DNA of 64,000 nucleotides, from contig OY782760.1 of the NCBI GenBank assembly GCA_963678205.1, positions 682,001-746,000 on the forward strand, written 5' to 3'. A model generated the notes under the pieces. That model was not told the origin of the DNA, ran no database searches, and worked only from the letters and a program-made list of their open reading frames with translations. This document shows, in pieces, positions 17,780 to 25,014 of this stretch (position 1 is its first letter; every line of letters starts with the position of its first letter). Source of the stretch: G963556115 sp963678205. Lineage in GTDB: Bacteria; Planctomycetota; SZUA-567. The translations under genes and the position numbers were made by a program.

Positions 17780-18490
17780 ATGAAATTAGTATTGTATATT
17801 ATGGTCTCAATTTTATATGGCTCTGTAGCATTATCAGATGAAAAAGAAGAGCTATACATCGTTGCTGGTGCTGGCTATAAAGCTCCGGTAAATGAAGTAA
17901 TAAACCTGTATGAAAAAAAGACAGGTGAAACGATAAATGGGGTATTTGGAAATATGAAGATGATCATAACATATGTAAAGCAATCTGGTGATGTATCTTT
18001 AATTATTGGGGATAGCAATTTTATTGCTAAATCCAAGATTAAGTTAAAGGAAAGCTATAAAATTGGAGAGGGTAAATTATTACTAGTGTATCAATCTTCA
18101 TTAGATATAAAAGATGTAAATGAGTTAGCAAATCCTAATATTAAACGCATAGGAATACCAGATCCTAAAAAAGCTATCTATGGTAAAGCAGCAGTTGAAT
18201 TATTAAAATCAAAAGGAATATATGATAAGATAAAAGATAAATTAATAGTATTGAAGACAGTTCCTCAGGTAAGTTCATATTTAATTTCAGCTGATATTGA
18301 TGTAGGTTTAATTAATGTAACTGATTATGTAAAGATTAAGAATCGAAAATTAAAAAGTCTTAATATTGATTCGAGCATGTATAGCAAAATAATAATACAA
18401 GTGGGGTTAATTAAAGATAAAGCAGCAGATTTTTTAAGTTTTATGAAATCAAAGAAATCGCGGAAAATATTTAATGAATATGGATTATAG
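17780..18490 (+). CDS. ModA-like periplasmic oxyanion-binding protein
   Basis: 236 residues. The signal peptide covers roughly residues 1-19 ('YIMVSILYGSVALS'). The mature protein begins 'ELYIVAGAGYKAPVNEVINLYEKKTG', the pattern of molybdate/tungstate-binding proteins, where the first strand is followed by the ligand-binding loop and a helix. Further family-like blocks are 'IPDPKKAIYGKAAVELLKSKGIYDKIKDKLI' and 'ISADIDVGLINVTDY'. Length is typical. AGGGG lies before the ATG. The stop overlaps the permease start by 17 bases, so the two are coupled. The ligand is probably molybdate, tungstate or another oxyanion, and cannot be told from sequence alone. Confidence 0.8.
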   Translation: MKLVLYIMVSILYGSVALSDEKEELYIVAGAGYKAPVNEVINLYEKKTGETINGVFGNMKMIITYVKQSGDVSLIIGDSNFIAKSKIKLKESYKIGEGKLLLVYQSSLDIKDVNELANPNIKRIGIPDPKKAIYGKAAVELLKSKGIYDKIKDKLIVLKTVPQVSSYLISADIDVGLINVTDYVKIKNRKLKSLNIDSSMYSKIIIQVGLIKDKAADFLSFMKSKKSRKIFNEYGL

Positions 18491-19148
18491 TTGTTTAATA
18501 TCATTTATAGTAACTGGTAAAATAATATTATCAGTCATAATACCACTTGCAATTTCTGCATTATTTATAATATATTTAATGTTATTGAATAATAAATGTG
18601 TAAATAGTATCATCGAAATAATAATAAATATTCCAATCATTTTTCCACCAATAGGACTTGGCTTTTTATTGGTATTATGCTTCAGTAAGAATGGCTACTT
18701 TGGAGAAATATTCAACGTAGATATAGTCTTTTCATTTGCAGGTATTTGTATTGCAGCATATTTAACAGGGCTTCCCTTTGTAGCCAGAGCAATAATGGCA
18801 GGTAGTAACATAAATATAAAGCAGTTATGTGATGCGTCATATACTTTGGGAAGAGGGAGGCTAAATACATTTATACAGATTGTTATTCCGTTATTAAAAA
18901 ATAGCATAATTCAGGGATTGATTTTGGCAGTTGGCAGAATTATCGGCGAGGTGGGAATAACGCTTATGGTAGGCGGAAATATAGAAGGTAAAACAACAAC
19001 AATATCTTTGGATATTTATAATGCAGTGCTTGATGGAGAAAATGAAAAGGCGATTTTACTTGCTGGAACCCTTTTATTGTTTTCTATATTATTATTTTAT
19101 ATATTAAGGAAATTAGGTAGTAAAGTTTATTCAGAAGAGCGAGGATAA
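18474..19148 (+). CDS. ModB-like ABC permease
   Basis: 224 residues with 5-6 membrane helices. The region 'PFVARAIMAGSNINIKQLCDASYTLGRGRLNTFIQIVIPLLKNSIIQGLILAVGRIIGEVG' is the EAA-type cytoplasmic loop of binding-protein-dependent permeases that contacts the ATPase, followed by the family's 'GRxxGEvG' element. The start used is the ATG at 18474; another ATG two codons later is equally possible. It overlaps the ModA-like gene by 17 bases and is followed after 1 base by the DUF364-type gene. No ModC-type ATPase is encoded nearby. Confidence 0.85.
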   Translation: MNMDYSCLISFIVTGKIILSVIIPLAISALFIIYLMLLNNKCVNSIIEIIINIPIIFPPIGLGFLLVLCFSKNGYFGEIFNVDIVFSFAGICIAAYLTGLPFVARAIMAGSNINIKQLCDASYTLGRGRLNTFIQIVIPLLKNSIIQGLILAVGRIIGEVGITLMVGGNIEGKTTTISLDIYNAVLDGENEKAILLAGTLLLFSILLFYILRKLGSKVYSEERG

Positions 19149-19149
19149 T

Positions 19150-19866
19150 ATGAGTATTTATAAAGAAATGCAGGAAGCCTTAAATAAGCTTGCTTTAGAA
19201 AATAACATACTGGAGAGTACAATAGAAATAAATTGCAAAGCCCTTTCAGCAAAAGAAGCCATTGGAGATACTGAGCATGATGATTATCCAATACATAAAG
19301 GGAAAGAGGTAATGGTAGAAGCAACTTTTAATTCAGCAAAAGGACAGGCTTTTACAGATTGCTATGAAACAGGTTCATATAAAGTAAAAGAATTGATTTC
19401 TATGGATTTAAATGATAATAAAAGTAGAGCAAGCTTTGTATCATCAATAAATGCAATATGGAAATATTATGGTAAGGCAGAAAAGACTATTCACTGTAGA
19501 GATAAAGAACCTGTTGAATGTGCAGGTGAGTTACATAAATATTATGATTTTAATAAAAGAACTTTACTTATTGGGTTGCAGCCAAGATTCTTAGAAATTT
19601 TAGCAGGTAATGGAGAAGTAAGAGTGCTTGATCTGGATAAAGATAATATTGGTAAAAAGATTGCAGGGGTCGAGATAGAAAATGGGGCAAAATTTAACGA
19701 GGTACTAGAGTGGAGTGAGCAAATTTTTGCAACAGGTTCTACACTTTGTAACGGGACGCTGCAAGGAATAATTGATTCAGGAAAACCTACAACCTTTTTT
19801 GGTGTAACTATTGCCGCCGCCGCAGAAATATTTGGACTTAATACATATTGTGCATGTGGGCATTAG
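19150..19866 (+). CDS. DUF364/DUF4213-type putative metal-chelating protein
   Basis: 238 residues with a good GAGG ribosome site overlapping the preceding permease end. The N-terminal half matches the enolase-like DUF4213 layout, and the C-terminal half contains 'VRVLDLDKDNIGKKIAGVEIE', 'WSEQIFATGSTLCNGTL' and 'TTFFGVTIAAAAEIFG', the Rossmann-like DUF364 pattern (D-x-x-P/D-N-IG, then TG-T-NGT, then GxT). The last residues are CACGH, which may add a metal site. Proteins of this family often sit beside ABC uptake genes for metals or oxyanions, as here beside ModA/ModB-like genes. They are proposed to handle the imported metal, but the chemistry is not established. Confidence 0.75.
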   Translation: MSIYKEMQEALNKLALENNILESTIEINCKALSAKEAIGDTEHDDYPIHKGKEVMVEATFNSAKGQAFTDCYETGSYKVKELISMDLNDNKSRASFVSSINAIWKYYGKAEKTIHCRDKEPVECAGELHKYYDFNKRTLLIGLQPRFLEILAGNGEVRVLDLDKDNIGKKIAGVEIENGAKFNEVLEWSEQIFATGSTLCNGTLQGIIDSGKPTTFFGVTIAAAAEIFGLNTYCACGH

Positions 19867-19874
19867 ATTAAAGC

Positions 19875-19952
19875 TGGTCGGGTCGACTGGATTTGAACCA
19901 GCGATCTCTTGTCCCCCAGACAAGCACTCTAGCCAAGCTGAGCCACGACCCG
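19875..19952 (-). tRNA. tRNA-Pro (GGG)
   Basis: Reading the minus strand, the acceptor CGGGTCG/CGACCCG is fully paired. The anticodon stem CTTGT/ACAAG encloses the loop CTGGGGG (anticodon GGG), and CCA is encoded. 78 bases. It is convergent with the DUF364-type gene, which ends 8 bases away. Confidence 0.95.
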
Positions 19953-19975
19953 ATTATAATTTGTAATTTGAATTA

Positions 19976-21544
19976 TTAATGCCCTCTTTGTCGGCGAAGA
20001 ATTTTAGCAAGTTTCTCATCAGCTTCAGCCTCTTTATTTCTATTGATACGTCTTAGAAGTGAAGATCTATGTAAATAAAGTAGTGGTTCGGCTGGAAGAA
20101 GATTTATAGCTTTAGTGTAATATTTTAAAGCAAGATCAAATTCTTCACTCTCTTCTTTTAGCTCTGCAATACGAAGAAGTGGTTCGAAATCATCTGGTAT
20201 CATTTCAAGAACTTGTAAATATATTTCTATAGCTTCATCACTTTTATTCTGCTTATGATAGAGGTCTCCTTTTAGAAGAAGGAGATCTATGTCAAGCTCA
20301 TCGCGCTTGGAAATTAATTGCTCAAGTATATGTAAGGCTTCAGAGATGTCGCCGGTTGATGCGATAGCGTTTATCCAGTGGATAAGCGTTCCTATATCAT
20401 CTGGAATTAATCTTGCCGCAGTGGCGTAATCACTGATTGCACCATCTTTATCACCTTTGATCTGTCTTATTGATGCTCTAGTAATAAAGGCTTCAGGTAG
20501 CCCGGAGTCAAGTCTTATGGCATGATTTATATCGCTTTCTGCTTCGTCTATCATACCAAGATCAAAAAATAATGCGCCACGTCCTGTATAAACGTCAGGG
20601 TTATGTGGAGATATTTGTGCAGCTTGATTAAAACAGTCAACTGCAAGTTTTCGCTTGCCAATAACCAGATAAGCTTCAGCAAGATTTATATAGATTGTTG
20701 AATCAGTGAAACCATTTTCAATAGATTTAAGATAGAAACTGATAGCTTCATTGATATTACTGCAATGCCAGAAGCATTCACCCATATTAAAGAGTAATTC
20801 AGGGTTGCTATCACTGCTAGCAAGGCACTTTTTATATTCTGTCAGTGCATTTTCATAGTGTCCCAGACGCTGGAGAAGATTAGCTTTAGATAGGACAGGT
20901 TCTTTGCTATCAGGAAGAAGCCTGATTGCACGAGAAAACTCGGCAAGAGCTTCTGTTGTTTTACATTTACTTGCAAAAATTACACCTCGATAATAATATA
21001 TCCAGCCATTATTTGGGTATTGCTTTAGAATTTTTGTAAATATTTTTTCTGCTTTATTTAGATCACCATTATTTACTAATGCTGATCCTAGAGCAAGGTT
21101 ATTTTCTAAAGATTCAGGATCAAGCTTGACTGCAAAGCGATAAGAAGAAATTGCTTTTTTATATGATTTTAAAGCAGAATATATGTCACCTTTGATAAGA
21201 TGTGGTCTAGACCATGATTTATCTAATTTTTCAGCTTCTGAAACCATATCTAAAGCCTCAGTATAAAGTTTTCTCTCTATTAAAATCTGAGATGACAGGA
21301 TATAAGCTTCTGGATTACTTGGGTCAACTTTGGTTGCTTCCTTTAAATCAAGTAAAGCATCGGTTAAATTACCCTCTCTTCTATAGAAGTCAGCTCTACT
21401 GAGGTATACTTCTATTTCTTTTGGCGCTAACATTACTGCATGATTGAATGCATCAAGAGCATGAGTTGTTAGTCCTTCTGCCTGAAAATATTCGCCTCTA
21501 GAGAGGTAAAAATTCATATCATGATTCGGCTCAAATGTAGACAA
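19976..21544 (-). CDS. TPR-repeat protein
   Basis: 522 residues built almost entirely of about 14 tandem 34-residue TPR units, e.g. 'EAYILSSQILIERKLYTEAL' and 'PDVYTGRGALFFDLGMIDEAE'. There is no signal peptide, membrane helix or enzymatic domain, so it is a cytoplasmic scaffold or chaperone-like protein. The start is TTG (complement 21542-21544), chosen because AAGGGA stands 8-9 bases upstream. The next in-frame ATG, nine codons later, has no ribosome site. Its repeats are canonical, unlike the degenerate ones of the pseudokinase at 8640-14546. The partner is unknown; its place upstream of the flagellins (divergent) suggests nothing firm. Confidence 0.85.
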   Translation of the reverse strand: MSTFEPNHDMNFYLSRGEYFQAEGLTTHALDAFNHAVMLAPKEIEVYLSRADFYRREGNLTDALLDLKEATKVDPSNPEAYILSSQILIERKLYTEALDMVSEAEKLDKSWSRPHLIKGDIYSALKSYKKAISSYRFAVKLDPESLENNLALGSALVNNGDLNKAEKIFTKILKQYPNNGWIYYYRGVIFASKCKTTEALAEFSRAIRLLPDSKEPVLSKANLLQRLGHYENALTEYKKCLASSDSNPELLFNMGECFWHCSNINEAISFYLKSIENGFTDSTIYINLAEAYLVIGKRKLAVDCFNQAAQISPHNPDVYTGRGALFFDLGMIDEAESDINHAIRLDSGLPEAFITRASIRQIKGDKDGAISDYATAARLIPDDIGTLIHWINAIASTGDISEALHILEQLISKRDELDIDLLLLKGDLYHKQNKSDEAIEIYLQVLEMIPDDFEPLLRIAELKEESEEFDLALKYYTKAINLLPAEPLLYLHRSSLLRRINRNKEAEADEKLAKILRRQRGH

Positions 21545-22127
21545 TATAAATTCCCTTTTATTCTAAGCATTAAAGTGTTTTGAAACTATAATACTTTAAT
21601 ATTACAGTGGTTATAAGATAACCAGGTAATATTATCCTTATTACAAAATTATATTTGTAGTTACTAATATATGTTAAATAATATTTTATAACATTAAAAT
21701 TGTATGACAAATAATAACTATTATTGATTTAATCCTAAGGTATATTTTTTTTAGGTCAAGTATAAAAATCCATACTTCCGGTATGCGATGAGAAGAACAT
21801 TTTTAGATAGTAAAATAATCCTTAGTTCCTTTTGAAATTACACACTTTATAGGTATACATCAATTATAATTGAAAATTTTTAAATATTAAATATTTATTG
21901 AAGATAAAACTACGTCATGGTCGATCAAGCAGAGTAGTTTTATAGTATTATGAGAACAAATATGCCGGAATTTTATTCCGCTTAAGTAAATAATGGCCGA
22001 AATTTATAGTTGTATTATGTCTGGAATTTGTGTTTACGGTAGTGGTTGAGTCTGTAACATCGTGTTTTTAAAGGCTTTGCATTTTAAAAGGGCTTTATAA
22101 TTATAATCTTTGGAGCGGGCAGAATTA

Positions 22128-22144
22128 TTGGAACACTCCTTGTC
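22128..22144 (+). promoter_or_regulatory. Sigma-54-like promoter of the flagellin genes
   Basis: TTGGAACACTCCTTGTC fits the sigma-54 layout (TGG-x-AC-x-N4-TTG) with GG at -24 and GT in place of GC at -12. It predicts a transcript starting near 22154, about 190 bases before the first flagellin. Flagellins are often driven by sigma-54 or sigma-28; no sigma-28 match with correct spacing was found here. Confidence 0.4.
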
Positions 22145-22153
22145 TAATAAAAA

Positions 22154-22197
22154 GTGATCACAACCTCGGGAGGGTTAAGGCACTACTAAGTGATCAC
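22154..22197 (+). promoter_or_regulatory. 5'-leader hairpin or paired GTGATCAC operator
   Basis: Two copies of the self-complementary octamer GTGATCAC (22154-22161 and 22190-22197), each inside AAGTGATCACA, flank a smaller stem AACCT/GGGTT with loop CGGGA. As RNA the two octamers can pair, forming a stem at the very 5' end of the predicted flagellin transcript. As DNA they could be a repeated dimer site. Confidence 0.45.
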
Positions 22198-22343
22198 ATT
22201 TAAATAAAAGATAATATTATTTGAATGCACTAGAAATGGCTTCTTCAATATTAAGTATAGAAAAGCCTAAAGACGCTCACGGAAGAACGAGCATTAACAA
22301 TAATGGTGCAATTCATGGATGAATACTTTATGGAGGAAGAATT

Positions 22344-24977
22344 ATGGCTGTTTCCGGTGGTTTGATTGTTACTAATAATTTAAGTGCGCTCAATACTCAG
22401 AGGACTTTGAATAAAAGCAATACTCTGATGTCTAGTAGTCTGGCAAAGCTTTCGTCAGGGTATAGAATCAATACTGCTTCTGATGATCCATCTGGACTTA
22501 TTATCAGTGAACAGCTAAGAACTCAGATCGCAGGCTTAAATCGTGCGACTCAAAATTCTCAAGAGGCAACAAATGTGCTTGGTATTGCTGAGGGTGCTCT
22601 TATTGAGATGAACAACATTCTTACTAAGATGAGATCTTTGGCGATTCATGCTGCCAATAACGGTGTTACTGCTCCAGATCAGGTTAGAGCCGATCAAGCA
22701 GAAGTAGATTCTGGAATTCAAACCTTAGATAGAATTTCAAGTACAACCCGCTACTCAGATCAATTCCTTCTAAATGGTTCGAAAGGCCTAGTATATGACT
22801 GCAAAACAACGGTCGATAGTACTATGGATATGCCACTTCTAAATACCAACACTTCAAGATTAGACCAAGTATTTAAACGTAATGGTTCTGCTCTTACTCT
22901 AGGGTTCTCTGCTCTAGATGATCCAACAAATCAGACACAGGCTGTTTGGGAATCGCAGGCAAGAAGAGCATATGTTGAAGCAGATTCTGCACTAAATATT
23001 GACACCGATATTCGTGATGGCAATTTGACAGCAGATCAATCATTTATTATTACTGGTACTCAAGGCTCAAGACAGTTTGCTTTTGCAAATGGAACACATG
23101 TGGGTACAGTGGTTGAATCTATTAATAATGTTGCTGACAGTCTAGGTGTAGGTGCAACTATGACCTTTCAGAGTACAGTAACGGGTGTAAATATTGATAC
23201 TGCTGGCTCATTTAATATGACCGGTGGTACTGCAAGAGGATCTGGTGATCTCTGTATATATAATCTTGGCAGTACAATGGAGCCAAAAGAAATAAATGGT
23301 GTATATAATTATACTCAAGGTGTTACAGGGGTAACTTTTGATACTACCGGTACTCCTCAGCCAGATGATTCTTCGCTTGTTCCAGGTAAGACACTTGATG
23401 GTGATGGAAGAATGTATCTAAGGTGGTTGACTGATAGCGAGTATATCGCCTATAAAGACAAAGATATGACTATGGAGATTGGTAGAGGTACATCTGGTAA
23501 TGAGATGAGTTCTACTAATAATTCAGGTATAGATGCTGCACGTTTGAACATTGAAACTGATCCTACAGCCGGTGTCCCTGCAAAAGATGATGTCACAGTT
23601 TTACAGTTTGGTCAGCAGTTTGAAATGCAGTCAGATAATATTTATTTGAATGAAGGTCTTCAATATAAACGTAATGCAATGAATCTTGACCAGATGGATT
23701 CAATTGTCAATAATATTGGCCTCTGTGCTGGAACAGGTGCTTCAAGTGGATCAAGCGCACTTTCAGGTGTACGACTTGGTGAGAATACAGATTCTACTGG
23801 TAAGATGTATTTCAAGGCTGAAACTGGTGATCCTGATTCAACATTTGTAACAATAAGTGTATATAAAGATCCTGAAATGAATGAAGAAGATCTTGTTGCA
23901 CGTGGGGCAGGTAATATTCCTCCAGTAACTAACGGTTCTTCAGTTCATTCTGATATCCCGATCTTTGGTGTTGCTATGGACGGTGGTACAGGTGAAAATT
24001 CTGGAATATATGGTACACTTGCATTCCAGGGCGGTCTTACTTCAGCTCCTAATACAGGCACAGAATATACTGGTTCGCTGGAATTTACAGATCTCGGTAT
24101 GAGACTATATACTCAGGATTATGGATCTCAGGAATATTTGAGAGTTCAGAATCTTGAAGGTGATCTATGGAGTGAGTATAAGAATCCGGAGAGTACCACA
24201 CTAACAACTATTGAAGCTGGTCATACAATTCAGGAATACGGTAGTGATGCTAAGATTACAGTCAATGGGCAGTTGATTTCTACTCAAGGTTTGACTGCTA
24301 ATGTAACAACCCCAAATTATTCAGGTAAATTTGATTTTAATCAGGGTGAGCTCGGTCTTACAACTATTGCGCAGGTAGGGCAGGATATGGGCGCATTGAT
24401 GAGTAGAAACAGTTCACTTCAGGCTGTAGCCTCAACAAACTCATCTACAATTAATGATTACGATGATCCAGCATACTTGACATGGTGTACAAATGCCCGT
24501 CACGCAACATCAGAAACAATGTCAGACTTTATTGGAGGTATGCAGTATCAGCTTGGTGAGGGTACAGGTGATCAGGAAAGAACAGTTTACGCTATACCTG
24601 GTATGACTGCTGCTGAAATTGGAAAAATGACAGTTAATGGTGAAGATTATTGTTTGCAGGATGTACTTGCAGGTGGTAAGGCAAGTCTTCAGAATGATCC
24701 GGTAACTGCGATGAAAATTGTAATGCAGGCCGTGAATGATGTATCGGAACTTAGGGCACGTCTTGGTGCATTCCAGAAAAATATGCTTCAGACAAATATC
24801 AATTCGCTTGAGGTTACTGTAGAGAATATAACCAAGACCGAGAGCGCTATTCGTGATACAAATATGGCGACAGAATCCACTGAATTCACAAAAAATCAGA
24901 TCTTGCTTCAGGCTGGTACATCAATGCTTGCTCAGGCGAACAAGATTAATCAGAATGTACTACAATTATTAGGATAA
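22344..24977 (+). CDS. Giant flagellin 1
   Basis: 877 residues. Residues 1-150 are the conserved flagellin D0/D1 region ('SSSLAKLSSGYRINTASDDP', 'GIAEGALIEMNNILTKMRSLAIHAANN', 'DRISSTTRYSDQFLLNGSKG'). The last 90 residues are the matching C-terminal helices ('ARLGAFQKNMLQTNINSLEV', 'ESTEFTKNQILLQAGTSMLAQANKINQNVLQLLG'). Between them is an insertion of about 620 residues, far larger than the usual D2/D3 (common flagellins are 270-500 residues). No HExxH protease motif is seen. The insertion contains several Cys, unusual for flagellins. Strong GGAGGA ribosome site. It is 37 bases upstream of a second, similar gene, so both are cotranscribed. Exported through the flagellar type III system to build the filament. 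Confidence 0.95.
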   Translation: MAVSGGLIVTNNLSALNTQRTLNKSNTLMSSSLAKLSSGYRINTASDDPSGLIISEQLRTQIAGLNRATQNSQEATNVLGIAEGALIEMNNILTKMRSLAIHAANNGVTAPDQVRADQAEVDSGIQTLDRISSTTRYSDQFLLNGSKGLVYDCKTTVDSTMDMPLLNTNTSRLDQVFKRNGSALTLGFSALDDPTNQTQAVWESQARRAYVEADSALNIDTDIRDGNLTADQSFIITGTQGSRQFAFANGTHVGTVVESINNVADSLGVGATMTFQSTVTGVNIDTAGSFNMTGGTARGSGDLCIYNLGSTMEPKEINGVYNYTQGVTGVTFDTTGTPQPDDSSLVPGKTLDGDGRMYLRWLTDSEYIAYKDKDMTMEIGRGTSGNEMSSTNNSGIDAARLNIETDPTAGVPAKDDVTVLQFGQQFEMQSDNIYLNEGLQYKRNAMNLDQMDSIVNNIGLCAGTGASSGSSALSGVRLGENTDSTGKMYFKAETGDPDSTFVTISVYKDPEMNEEDLVARGAGNIPPVTNGSSVHSDIPIFGVAMDGGTGENSGIYGTLAFQGGLTSAPNTGTEYTGSLEFTDLGMRLYTQDYGSQEYLRVQNLEGDLWSEYKNPESTTLTTIEAGHTIQEYGSDAKITVNGQLISTQGLTANVTTPNYSGKFDFNQGELGLTTIAQVGQDMGALMSRNSSLQAVASTNSSTINDYDDPAYLTWCTNARHATSETMSDFIGGMQYQLGEGTGDQERTVYAIPGMTAAEIGKMTVNGEDYCLQDVLAGGKASLQNDPVTAMKIVMQAVNDVSELRARLGAFQKNMLQTNINSLEVTVENITKTESAIRDTNMATESTEFTKNQILLQAGTSMLAQANKINQNVLQLLG

Positions 24978-25014
24978 TGTCAAGGAATGACAAGAAAATA
25001 TTAAGGAGAATATA

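Larger units (their letters stand above)
21545..22343. other. Long leader/intergenic region before the flagellins
   Basis: 800 bases without a convincing gene. Besides the promoter and hairpin listed separately, a small stem CGGAAT/ATTCCG lies near 21966-21980 and an AT-rich -10-like TATAAT near 22100. A small RNA gene is possible but cannot be shown. Confidence 0.5.
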
